From Hevea brasiliensis (lineage: Eukaryota; Streptophyta; Magnoliopsida; Malpighiales; Euphorbiaceae), in the NCBI RefSeq assembly GCF_030052815.1, contig NC_079499.1, forward strand, positions 71,873,760 through 71,937,759: a stretch of DNA of 64,000 bases. Direction: 5' to 3'. Position 1 is the first letter of the stretch. Each line of letters starts with the position of its first letter. The notes under the pieces were generated by a model. The model did not search any database and had not been told where the DNA came from. It saw only the letters and a list, made by a program, of their open reading frames with translations. Below, piece after piece: positions 20,607-31,689 of the stretch. Made by a program: the position numbers and the translations under genes.

Positions 20607-22460
20607 ATGAGCGGTACTAACAGTCAGAGAGCTGCTAGTCCTTCCTCTGTTCATATTTCATGGACATCGGATAAAGGTGAGGTGGTTAGACCAAGCGGGT
20701 AACCCAAACCTTCTACAACCTCTGTCCTAACCCATGGTCAGGCGATTAAGCTAAAATAAGCGACTTCTTTAGAGAAAGAAAACTTACTTGTAGACGAGTG
20801 GCCATCAGTCCTTAAGGAGACCGATCTACAGTCCATTAGTCAAGAATACAACCTTTAGACTGACTCCTTTGAGCTTATTAGATGTCATGGCAATCTCTGA
20901 GCTAATCATTTCTTTGAAGAAAATGACATGATCATGGTATATGAAGAACAATTGAAGGCTGGGCTTTAGTTCCCCTTTAACAAATTCTTTAAAGCCATTT
21001 TAAAGTTCCATCATGTCTGTGTAGCCCAAGTACACACGAACTCTTGGCATACTCTGGTGGCTTTCAGAGACTTATGCCGAGCTAAAAAGCTCGAGCCTAT
21101 AGTAAAGGTTTTCATTGAGTTGCATAGGCTCGCTGGACGGAAGGACAACGAGCATTGGTTTTTCCAAGCCAAGCCGCACTGTGGGCTTTTCACCGATCTC
21201 CCTTCTTCATTGAAGAACTGGAAAAATCGATTCTTCATATTGAGGAGTAAGATCCTGAATGGCTTTGAGGGTATCCTGCACAGTTGGCAGTACCCGGTCC
21301 CTTCAATTCCAAAGAAGATCACCCTAAATAGAGACGAGGATGCCATGGTTAAGGAATTGAAGGATCAGGCGGCCACTCACAAGTATTCATGTTTGGATGT
21401 GGTTATGGCCGAACTGAAGTGGTGGCTAATGCAAATGATTGCCCATGAGGATTATGAGCTACAGCTCTCTGACCTTGGACCCAGGATTGATACAACCTAA
21501 ATCTTTAGTCTCCTGACTATGGTGATCTGACTAAATTATTTTTTGTATGGGTGTGATGGGAGGCAAGAGCGGGAATGAGAGCCGTAAGTGAAAAAGGGAG
21601 GTTGCCCTGAAAGTTTGAGAAATAAAATTGCTGCTGCATCCCAGACACCGAGGTGAGACTCAGTAGAAGTGCCGGGCTCTTTGTCCCAACTTCCAGAATA
21701 GCCAACCCTAGAGATAGAGATCGCTCCTTCCCCTCCTCGTCAAGATGAACCATCACCTCCGCCAGTTTCTTCAAGTGTGGAAGGAGGGTCTTCCTAACCT
21801 ACTGTGAGGACCCTCTCTCATGGTGCCCAAGTCCTCATCCACTCGTTGGAGAAGAATCACTCAGTTCGGGGGAATTCTTGCTTGGCCAAGGTCTTGGGTG
21901 CCACCATCTACTTTCTGGATGACTGGAATGTACTGACTCCGGATAGTATTAACGACCTCCTAACTCAGACGATGAGTTTGAGTGTAGAGAGCCTTGTGAA
22001 TCAACATATAATTAGAGAAAAGGCCTATCTCTTGAGACAAGAAATCCTGAAAGCAGTCCAGGATGCAGCTTCCTCCAAAACCCAACTTTCATCTGCTCAG
22101 GACTACATCACCGAGATAGAAGGTCGGATGAAATCTTATGAGGATAGGATAGCTAAACTGGAGCGGGAACTTGAAGATGCTCAGGCCTGCCGAACTACCG
22201 ATGTCACTCGCCTTACCAAGGAGATCAAAGTGAAAGAAGAAGAGGCTGTGGCCAGAGAAGTTAGTGCTTATGTGAATGTTAATGGCGATCTTCTAGCCGA
22301 GCTTGTGAGGTGCTATCCTGAGGAAGACTTCTCCTAGATGGTGGATCTTGTCCCTAGAGGTGAAGAGGAGAGTGAGGAGGAGCCTGTGAGAGAGAGAGAG
22401 GATGATAGAACTAATAATATATTTGGAGAGCAGGTTAGGGGAGACCCTCCTGCCGAATGA
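20607..22460 (+). pseudogene. Antisense gene of Tat2, long copy with nonsense codons
   Basis: Reading from ATG 20607 (MSGTNSQRAASPSS), one frame carries recognisable protein to a natural-looking end at 22458-22460 (VRGDPPAE, stop). The first 297 codons contain five stops (first at 20700) but no frameshift. 21057-21497 is open and has LEPIVKVFIELHRLAGRK, CGLFTDLPSSLKNWKNRFF and LKWWLMQMIAHEDYEL. 21500-21690 is ambiguous in frame. A Pro/Ser-rich linker then leads to a coiled coil (21804-22334: about 110 residues of E/K/L heptads) ending in YPEEDFS, a stop where the Tat1 copy has Trp, and an acidic tail. Expected length is about 600 residues. This looks like the antisense ORF of a minus-strand Tat element. 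The product is unknown: it has no transposase, nuclease or other catalytic motif that I can see. Confidence 0.7.
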
Positions 22461-23221
22461 CTTTTACATTTTTATTTTGGAATGAATCGAAGTCTTTTTA
22501 TGTTCCATTTCTTGATAAGATCAGAAAGCATCCAAACTAAATTGCCTGAGTACTTAATCGATTGAATGCAATTGAACATTAAACCCGAGAGCGGTCATTA
22601 ATCATAAGATATCAAGCTATTCCAAGAGATCGGAAAACATTACATATGAACATGAGATCAGACGGAGCCATGACCAAATATCGAATGAAACTTTAGAACA
22701 TTAGAATTGTAAAGATTTGAAAATGACTTGAACTTTTTGAGGTCAGAATCATTATTTAGAGACCGGATAAAACCTTAACTATATTTAAGGAATATTTGGG
22801 CAACTCAAGCGAGATACCTGATCACAACACTATTCAGATGGAATTTTGTGGTATTTGTACATAGAGAGATCAGAGAACAACAGCAAGCATGATTGGATGG
22901 TCCAGAGATCCAACAATAATTCAAACTCATTGGATAAAGACCAAGGGATCAGAACGCAATCTAACTTGGACGTGAGATCGATTTGTTCCAGAGACGAGCC
23001 ATTCGTGAGTTCGGCAAAGCTACCTGTGATCAGGTCATCAGTCGAGAACGGATAACATAATGAAGTTTCAACTTTAAAAGAACTTTGCATTTGAAGGTCA
23101 ACCAAAATATGGTGTCTACAGCTGCCTCTCTTTACATAATTTCTGTTAAAGAGAATGAAATTCTCTTATATAGGAATCATGTAAAGATTTAGAACGATAT
23201 TTTGGGTGGCTAGGATATTAG
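22461..23221. other. Non-coding Tat2 sequence after the antisense gene
   Basis: Purine-rich sequence with many AGATCRGA words (22620-23050) and no supported gene. Short open frames here have no recognisable content. It joins the antisense gene to the 60-bp array, as 1257-1754 does in Tat1. Confidence 0.45.
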
Positions 23222-23684
23222 AATCCAAAGGTCGATAGTAGGAAATTAAATGCTAAAAATTAGAATCAACTTGGATCTTGAACCCAGAGGTTGATGACAA
23301 TAAATTAAATGCCGAAAGTTAAAATCATTTTGGATCTTGAACCCAGAGGTTGATGACGGGAAATTAAATGCTGAAAATTAAAATCAACTTGGATCTTGAG
23401 CTCAGAGGTTGATGACAACAAATTAAATGCCGAAAGTTAAAATCAACTTGGATCTTAAACCCAGAGGTTGATAACAAAAAATTAAATGCTGAAAATTAAA
23501 ATCAACTTGGATCATGAACCCAAAGATTGATAACAGGAAATTAAATGCTGAAAATTAAAATCAACTTGGATCTTGAACCCAAAGGTTGATGATAAGAAAT
23601 TAAATGCCAAAAGTTAAAATCAACTTAGATCTTGAACCCAGAGGTTGATAATAGGAAATTAAATGCTGAAAACTAAATATTTTC
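23222..23684. repeat. 60-bp tandem array of Tat2, left half
   Basis: About 7.5 units of 60 bp: AAATCAACTTGGATCTTGAA, CCCAGAGGTTGATGACGGGA, AATTAAATGCTGAAAATTAA. Some first-unit variants start AGAATCAAC. The array stops at about 23684 and resumes at 61026, so it was split by the insertions between. Confidence 0.92.
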
Positions 23685-23764
23685 CCTTTAGTCTAAATAT
23701 TTGAGTTATTTATGACTCCTCACTCTAGTCTAAATATTTTTACAGATGTTCTAGCTATCCGGAC

Positions 23765-26700
23765 TGTCACACCTTACCCCTTTATAAGGAATAACATGAT
23801 CCCGTAGAATACCTAATGAACTATCAAACTTCACCTACCGATAACTCATTAAGTACCCTACAAGGGATTTTAAAACAATTTTCTTACTTTTGATAAGTGG
23901 TGAGTATTTTCTAATTGGAATCAAAACATTTAATTAAAGTTGAAAGCTAGTTGAAATTTTTGGCCCATTTTATTTTTCCGCAAATTTTATAAAAATTTCG
24001 GCAGAGTGCTATCTGTATTTTGAGAAAACAGTTCTTCAAATTCCTGTAAAAAGCACTGCCAATAATCTGTCTCAACAACTTCTTCAAATTCACAATCAAT
24101 TTCAACATCATTATCAATCTCAAAAATTCAAATCCACAATTTCTAATATCCAACAATCATCAAAATACCATTAATGAATTTCATTCAATTTAAAACAAAA
24201 TACTACCATTCATATTTTATTAAAAACAAAATAATTTATATACATCATTACAAAAATTTACATTAAGAGAAATTCAAACTAAAATTTATAGCAACCTTTA
24301 TACAAGCTGCTCAAGACCAATTTTACATGTCCATACATTTACATACATTACATATATCAAAATAAATTTTTATAGTCAGGGTATAAAATATAACCGATAA
24401 CTTCAAAGCAGGTAGCTCCTCAGTCCTCGTGACTCAATCCATCGCTCCTCTAGTCTTTAAATCTGACAAAGAATAATAAAGAATCACGAGTACTAGGACT
24501 CAGTGGTGCACAACATACTAAAATAATCTTTATGCAGAATTTAAATCATATTTATTTAAAAATTGGACTGAACATGAGAATTAAACACAAAACATGAATC
24601 ATGAGATTTTAATCTAAACAATTTCATTTTGAAGTGTCAAAACCAATTTCATAAAGCCCACAGTTATATCATGCCATTCGAAACAAATATAATCTCAATA
24701 GCTAGAGGCTAAGGAGAAGTCACATCACAAGGCTAGCTAGCTCAAATATATGGATATCCATTCAATTTCTTCTTCTACTGGCACACACCTCAACACTTTA
24801 GCTAGAGAAGGAATCAAAATTTGAAACTGATTACCCCCACTAGTCATGCTAGTCAGGTGTTCAAATATATGTTCATGACACTGTGGTTTCAAAACTTATC
24901 ATAACAATTTACTAAACATTTATGCCATCTCAAATATACACAAATAACTTTCAACAATTTAAATCAAAAGCATAATAAACATTTCATCACAATGATGTCG
25001 CAATTCAATATTTCAAATTATTCAAAACAATATGCAGAAGATAATTTACAGAAATTATACGTTGTGCACAAACCTTAAGCGAGTCGCCTCTTGGCCTTGA
25101 CTCGAAACCTCGGGTTCCTTCCCGGTATTCTTTTCAACTGAAACACACAGTTTCACAGTGTTTCAATATCAAAACTTAGCATAAATCCAAAAATAAATTT
25201 AATTTCACTTTTACCTAGCTCTAATGTGCTAAACTTGATGTTCTTTAAAATTTGTGTTTCGGGGTTACTATTCACTATACTATTCAAGTCAATTTGTTGA
25301 CTTTCTAAGGCTCAATAGGTATGGGAATTCCAACTTCACTCACATACCACATTTTGATAACTAAATTTGTTGGTTTTGGTTGTTTACTCAAATTCTAAGT
25401 CTTTTAGACAAATTTACAAATTTACAAATTTTCAGTTTTGGTGTCTTAAGTTGCACTGTTCCATTGGTCATTTTTCTGTTAGAATTTGGCAAAACTTTCT
25501 TCATAGAAAATGTTCCCTATTGTCCTAACTTTATTCTCCTTTTTGAATCACTCTATTTGGAGTTTGGTAGCTTAAGTTATAGCCATTTGAATCATAGCTG
25601 CCGGATTAGACTTAACCCAGATTTTCTGGGCAAATTCTGGTTCTGGCAGTTTTAGTACACCAAATTTGGGTGGCCAACTGACTTGGTTAAGGGCATAATT
25701 TGTGTTTGTGTTCTTCATGAAAGTTTTAGGTATATATCTCAGCTGTCCACTGGTAAAATTGCAGGTCATTGAGACATACCTAGCCCAAGTTATGGCCAAA
25801 TGAACAAATTATTCATTTGGTCATTTTTGTACAAGTCAGACAGTAAAAATCCGGATTTGGTCAATTTGTTCAATAGGTTTTGGTCACTTTTTGAGCATGA
25901 TTCCCAAATGAAAAATGTGTCATTTTGTGTCTATTTTCATTCCCAATTGGTCTCATACCAATTGGACTTGTAAATTTTCAGTTTTACTCCCTCAAAGGGA
26001 CCTTGGTCCTACTGCCTGCAACTTGACCATTTTCAATCCGAATTTAAACTCACCTCTAACACTTTCAACATATCTCAATTGGTCACAAATGACTATTTCT
26101 CACCTCAAACTAGGTCAAACACATCATTTCATAATTTCTCACATTTTTTACTCCTAAACCGTAAGTGCCCAAAACCCTAGTTCACCAATTTGTTGCATTT
26201 AGCTAATTCAAAGCATATAACCATAATCATTCAACTCCTTGATGTTCATATTCACCTCTAATTCAATCAAACCATGCAAATCATACACCCACACATGCTG
26301 GCCGAATTTCCCTTTAGTCCCCCCTAAGATGTTTTCTTTTCATTTTAAATGAATTTCTAAGTTTATTCAACTATAAACACAATTAAATCAACTAACAAAT
26401 CATGTTTAGTTTACTAACCTTATGCAGAATTTTTCTACCTCTCCAAACTTCTTCTTTCTTTTTCCTTTTGTTGTAAATCTCCTTATCAAGGTCTAGTTAT
26501 AAGATTTAGTAATGGAGAGTAGGGTTTCTATGGTGGGAATTAGGATTTCTTAAAGCCCAAAATGAGTTTTAATGGAGTTTGGTGAGGGAGAGGGTGAGAG
26601 AGAGAGAGGATGCAAGGTTGAAGATAACTCTTTTTGTTTGTTTTTTTTTTCTTTTCTTTTTCTTTTATGAATTTAGTCGTATGGAAGACCATAAATCAAG

Positions 26701-27306
26701 TTAAATAAATTTTTAATTATAGTATTTATGGCATCATGCATGATGTCATCTCTTTTCACTTTTTCAATTTTCTTTTTATTTTTCTATTTATTTTTCCATT
26801 AGTTTTTTAATTTAATTCTCGATTTTGAAATTTTCTTTTCTCCGATTTTATTTGACAGTTGAGTCAGGAGTCAGCTCTCGAGGTTAATTGACCAAATTGC
26901 CCCCTCGCCAGTTTGACCCGGTTTGCAAATAATTCAATATTTCTTTCGGATCCCTGACCTAATTATTTGACTGGCTTAAGAATTCTTTTTCATGATTTTC
27001 TCTTTTCCACTGTGTTCGCAAAAGTCCTAAGGACTGCAGCGTCACATTTTACGGTTTGAAATTTGAGTTTAAATTGACTTCGTAATCCTTCCCGAGAAGG
27101 TCACCCATCGCGGTGACTCTCGGCTCATTTAACTTCTTATGTTATATTTTTCTTATTTATACTTAACTAATTGGCAATTACTAATTATTTGTGTTTATGG
27201 CTTCTCTAGTTGTCTTAAATGTGGTTCTAATCCCCTTAATTGTCCAGACCGACTCAGGTTACCGGAATAGTGAAAGATACCAGAATATGCAAATAGGGGT
27301 GTTACA
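23765..27306 (-). repeat. Element D 3' LTR, intact (3542 bp)
   Basis: It matches, in three separated pieces, the 5' LTR at 41350-56828. Minus-strand landmarks: U3 palindrome near 26740, donor-like AAG|GTTAGT (GT starts at 26418), acceptor-like CTTTTTACAG ending at 24044, and a double hairpin near 24460-24500. In this copy stem 2 has decayed relative to the 5' LTR. Confidence 0.93.
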
Positions 27307-27321
27307 ATTTTCCCCCCCTTA
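27307..27321 (-). other. Element D polypurine tract
   Basis: Minus strand TAAGGGGGGGAAAAT, directly upstream of the 3' LTR. A GGTAAAATTTCGAGAC-like sequence precedes it, as at the same point in the other Tekay-type elements here. Confidence 0.88.
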
Positions 27322-27399
27322 AAATAAATATTGTCTCGAAATTTTACCTGGTATCAATCTCTGAACAGCTGTGGGTGCTGTCTCCTCATGTCCTCTTCT

Positions 27400-28640
27400 C
27401 ATTCCCAAGTAGCCTCCTAGCCCGAATGATGGTTCCACAGCACTTTCACTAACGGGATCTGCTTATTCCGTAGCTACTTCACCTCATAGGCCAGAATCTC
27501 TATGGGTTCTTCTTCATATGTGAGGTCTGGATTTACTTCAATTTCTTCTACCGGTAGTACATGAGATGGGTTTGATCGATACCTCCTCAACATAAACACA
27601 TGGAAGACATTATGTATCTTTTCTAACTCTGGAAGTAGTGCCAAATGATATGCCAAGGGACCCACTCTTCCAGAACCTCATATGGCCCAATGAAACGAGG
27701 ACTCAGTTTTCCCTTTCTACCGAATCTCATAATTCTCTTCCAAGGGGAAACCTTGAGGAATACTTTCTCACCCACTGCATACTCAATATCCCTTCTCTTT
27801 AAATCAATGTAGGACTTCTGACAGTCTGATGTATTCTTAAGTCGATCTCTGATCACCCTGATCTTCTCCTCGGTCTGCTGAACAATTTCGGGCCCAATCA
27901 TCTTCCTTTCACCCACATCATCCCAACACAAGGGAGTTCTATATTTTCTACCATACAATGCTTCATATGGAGGCATCTCAATGCTTGATTGGTAGCTATT
28001 ATTGTAAGCAAACTCAATCAAAGGCAAGTGTGTATCCCAACTGCCCTCAAATTCAATCACACAAGCCCGTAGCATGTCCTCCAAGATCTGAATTACTCTC
28101 TCAGACTGGCCATTAGTTTGTGGGTGGAATGCCCTACTGAAGTTCAATTTAGTTCTTAGGGCTCTCTGAAGACTACCCCAGAATCTAGAAGTGAACCTAG
28201 GATCTCTGTCTGATATGATGGATACTGGCACTCTATGCATTCTCACTATCTCATCAATGTACAACTTGGCCAATCTTTCTAAACTGTAGTCCATCTAGAC
28301 TGGCAGAAAATGAGCAAACTTGGTTAATCTGTCAACAATGACTCAAACTGCATCATGACTTTTCTGTGTCCTCGAAAGTCCCATCACAAAATCCATTGTT
28401 ATTCTCTCGTATTTTCACTCTGGTACTGGTAGTGGATGTAACAACCCAGAGGTACTTGATGTTCTGCCTTCACTTACTGACAAGTTAGGCATTTAGAAAC
28501 AAACTCTGCCACATCTCTTTTCATACCCATCCACCAGTAATGCTCCTTTAGCCCCTTATACATTTTTGTACCACCAGGGTGCATAGAAAAAGAAGACTCA
28601 TGTGCTTCCTTCAAAATGATCTGCCTCAAATCAACATCAT
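27400..28640 (-). pseudogene. Element D integrase with chromodomain, broken
   Basis: Translated on the minus strand. The zinc-binding part starts MHPGGTKMYKGLKEHYWWMG and ends CLTC (H..H..C-x2-C, about 28585-28480). The catalytic triad is still recognisable: Asp in VIVDRLTKFAHFLPV, Asp in ISDRDPRFTSRFW, Glu in PQTNGQSERVIQ. Stops follow CLTCQ, replace the Trp of AVWVIVD, and follow HFLPV. 28294-27623 is open for 223 codons and includes the FIGPYEVLEE block. A frameshift near 27650 leads to AYHLALLPELEKIHNVFHV (27665-27474). The chain then reads PDLTYEEEPIEILAYEVK and, past a stop, LWNHHSG and EATWE: a chromodomain of the Tekay/Del type that targets insertion to heterochromatin. Inactive. Confidence 0.9.
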
Positions 28641-28859
28641 TAGGAACACACTTTCTGCCCTAGTGTAGCAATAGACCATCATCTCTTATTGATAATTTTG
28701 GTTTCTTGCCCTGTCTGACTTCTTCCAATAGCTTCTGATACTTCTAATCATTCTGAGCAGCCATTGTGATTTGATCACTCAATACTGGTTGTACATGCCA
28801 TGCAACTGTTGTCTGCCCCTCATCATTAATCTCTAAGCTGGCATGTAATGATTTTAACT

Positions 28860-30200
28860 CGTACCATAGACAAAGGAGTAACCCATAAACTTGCCATAGT
28901 CTTGTGACTTAAGGCGTCAGCCACAACATTAGCTTTTCCTGGCTAATAGTCTATCAGACAATCATAGTCTTTTATCAACTCTAACAATCTCCTTTGTCTC
29001 AAATTCAACTCTTTCTGAGTGCCCAAATACTTCAAACTCTTCTAATTTGTGTAGATGTAGCATTTCTCCTCATACAAATAATGTCTCCAGATCTTAAGAG
29101 CAAACATAATAGCTGCAAGCTCCAAGTCATGTGCCGGATAATTCCTCTCATACGGTTTCAGTTGGCGTGATGCATAGGCAATGACATTTCGATCTTGCAT
29201 CAATACACAGCCTAACCCATTGTGAGAAGCATCACTATATACTGTGTATTCTTTACCCAGAGTAGGTAAAGTCAGGATTGGAGCCTCAGTCAAACACCTC
29301 TTTAACTCATCAAAACTCTATTGGCATTAATCCGTCCACTGAATCTCACATCTTTTTGAAGTAGCTTAGTCAATGGAGATGCCAACATAGAAAATCCCTT
29401 CACAAATCGACGGTAGTATCTAGCTAAACCCAGAAAACTGTGAATCTCCGTGATATTTCTGGGTGGCCTTCAATTAAGGACAGCTTCTATCTTGCTAGGA
29501 TCTACCTTAATACCTTCTGCTGATACTATGTGCCCCAAAAAGGATATCTCCTTCAGCCAAAATTCACACTTTGATAATTTGGCGTATAACTGTTTCTCCC
29601 TCAAAGTTTGCAATACAATCCACAGATGTCTATCATGCTCTTCTGCACTTCTCGAATATACCAATACATTATCAATGAATACCACAATGAACTGGTCGAG
29701 GTATGATCTGAAGATAGTGTTCATCAGTCCATAAAAACAGTTGGAGCATTAGTTAACCCGAATGGCATGACCAAGAACTCATAATGGCCATAGCGGGTTC
29801 TAAAGGCAGTTTTAGAAATACTTTGCTCTTATACTTTCAGCTGATAATAACCTAATCTCAAGTCAATTTTGGAGAACATAGCTGCACCCCTCAACTGATC
29901 AAATAAGTCATCAATGCGGGGCAATGGATATCTATTATTTATTGTCACCTTATTCAATTGCTGATAGTTAATACATAAGCGAAGAGTGCCATCCTTCTTC
30001 TTAACAAAGAACACTGGCGCTATCCAAGGTGACACACTAGGGCGGATAAAGCCCTTGTTATGTAGCTCTTGTAACTGCACTTTCAACTCTTTCAATTCTG
30101 CAGGTGCCATTCTATATGGTGTTATAGAGATTGGATCCACACTAGGCATAACATCAATCTCAAACTACACTTCTTTTTCTGGAGGTAATCCTAGCAGTTC
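28860..30200 (-). pseudogene. Element D reverse transcriptase and RNase H, inactive
   Basis: RT pieces: 30149-29829 ([40 protein letters not shown], first catalytic Asp in [15 protein letters not shown]) and 29724-29470 ([40 protein letters not shown]). The YxDD-equivalent motif, normally FIDDILVYS, reads FIDNVLVYS: the second catalytic Asp is Asn. RNase H lies at 29293-29042 ([35 protein letters not shown]). Its final IYTDHKSL motif reads IYTN followed by a stop. A frameshift separates the RT halves near 29730. Both Asp-to-Asn changes are G-to-A on the coding strand, as expected after methyl-cytosine deamination. The degraded connection domain continues to about 28860. Confidence 0.9.
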
Positions 30201-30433
30201 ATTAGGAAACACATCCGGAAAGTCACATACCGTAGGGATGTCCTCATTGCTGGACTCCCCACTTGGGTGTCTATCACATGTGCTAAGTATGCTTCACACC
30301 CCTTTCTGATCATCCTTCTGGCTAGTGCAGCCGAAATGATGTTTGATGGCAGTAAATGCCTCTCCCCATGTATTACCACATCACCGTATAGAGGGAGATC
30401 AAAAGTGGCTGTCTTCAGTCTACAGTCAATCAT
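30201..30433 (-). pseudogene. Element D pro-RT linker
   Basis: Open for 80 codons (MIDCRLKTATFDLPLYGDVV, then RMIRKGCEAYLAHVID). This is the spacer between protease and RT in Tekay elements (KGCEAYLA is characteristic). It is disjoint from the RT frame downstream. Confidence 0.7.
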
Positions 30434-30822
30434 GGCATGATCCTAGCTAACCAATCTATGCCCAAGATAATATCATAATCTCTGAAGGGCATTTCAATCA
30501 AATCTGACAGAAAAACATGTCCTTGGATCACCAAAGGACAGTCTCTATAAATTCTATTGACCCGAACCTCTTGTCCTAACGGACTAGTTACTAGCACTTC
30601 AAAACTCATTTGGACACATGGAACAGCAAGTGAACTGACTATGCTAGCACTAACATATGAGTGGGTTGAACCCAGATCAAACAACACAAATACTTCTTGA
30701 TTAGAGATAGAGAATGTACCAGCTACCACATCGGAAGTCTCAGCCTCTTCTCGCTGTCTCATCGTGTAAACTCTGGCTGAAGCACTTCTCAGGCCGATCG
30801 ACCAGCAAGACTGATCGCTCAA
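30430..30822 (-). pseudogene. Element D aspartic protease
   Basis: Retropepsin-like domain that would cut the polyprotein. The active-site region reads VLFDLGSTHSYVSASIVSSL; Tekay proteases usually have FDPGSTHS or FDSGATHS there, so the catalytic Asp and Gly-Ser remain. VYTMRQREEAETSDVVAGTF precedes it and DYDIILGIDWLA follows (the ILGMDWL block). It is open for 130 codons, but stops in gag upstream mean it cannot be made as part of the polyprotein. Confidence 0.88.
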
Positions 30823-31049
30823 GTAGTGCCTCTACCTCTGCCTCTTCCTCTGCGAACTGGTTGTGAACCTCTGGGAGTAGGACTCTGAATAGGTACTTCT
30901 GCAGTAGTAGGAGCTGGACCATATTTAGGAGCACTAGTGTAGTCTTTAGCTAAATGGCCCTTGCCTCCACAGTTAAAGCAAGCTCCCGTAGCCCAATAGC
31001 ATTCTCCCCTATGAATATTGCCACAAGTCTCATAGGGGCAGGCAGGATA
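30823..31049 (-). pseudogene. Element D gag C-terminus (zinc knuckle), cut by element C
   Basis: Continuation of gag from 40204 after removal of element C and one TSD copy. It holds CPYETCGNIHRGEC and the zinc knuckle CFNCGGKGHLAKDY, in which the fourth ligand, normally Cys, is Tyr. A basic RGRGRGRG tail ends at an in-frame TGA near 30820. The apparent longer ORF to 31298 is a chimera with antisense LTR sequence of C. Confidence 0.88.
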
Positions 31050-31681
31050 TGTAACACCCCAAAGTTCGGTAGTGCGTTCTACTGCTCCAGTGACCAGTGT
31101 TGTCCGGACAGCTAGGATGCCTAGAACCACACTTCGATATGAGTGAGGAGACATAAAATAATGAAATACAAGAAAAGGAAATACAAGAAAAACAAAGGAA
31201 AAATCATAGCAAAGAAATGTAACCAAGTTAAGCGAGCCGAAAAACCTAGCGATGGGTGACCGCACCGGGAAGTCACGGCGTGGACATGCCTGGATCATGG
31301 GAACCCCGAAAACATTTTTAGGACTTAAATAGAACCTTATTGAAGTATAAATATCATTAGAAAGATCAAAGAAAAATTAAATAATTGGTACAAAGAAAAG
31401 TGAGAAATCGAAAAACGGACAAAACCCGGTGTTACCGAAAAATCGGGAATGCAACCCGAACAGGGGCATTGTGGTCATTTGACACCCCGAGTTAGTTTTT
31501 GACCTAAATGTCCATGAAAAATAAATGAAATTAAAGTTTGAAAACTGCATGAAAAATGAAAAATAGAAATGAAATATAAATAGTGAAAGTTTGGTGGCAA
31601 ATTTGCAAATTATGGAACTTGGAAATTAATTAAACATTAATCCAAAGTTAGTGCTCCACTAACCATGAATTGTGGGACACC

Positions 31682-31689
31682 TATAAAAC
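31682..31689 (+). promoter_or_regulatory. TATA box of element C LTR
   Basis: TATAAAAC in the context CACCTATAAAACTTGTGG, about 630 bp into the LTR, repeated at 36817 in the 3' LTR. It is about 240 bp upstream of the donor-like GTAAGT. Confidence 0.6.

Noticed and set aside
23222..23684. Regular repeats that might suggest a CRISPR-like or satellite array
   Set aside because: Units are contiguous 60-mers without spacers in a plant retrotransposon context; this is a Tat-internal tandem repeat, not CRISPR.
30819..31298. 159-codon minus-strand ORF with a zinc knuckle
   Set aside because: Only the 30823-31049 part is gag of D; the rest is antisense U3 of element C. The join is created by the insertion at 31050 and is a chance fusion.
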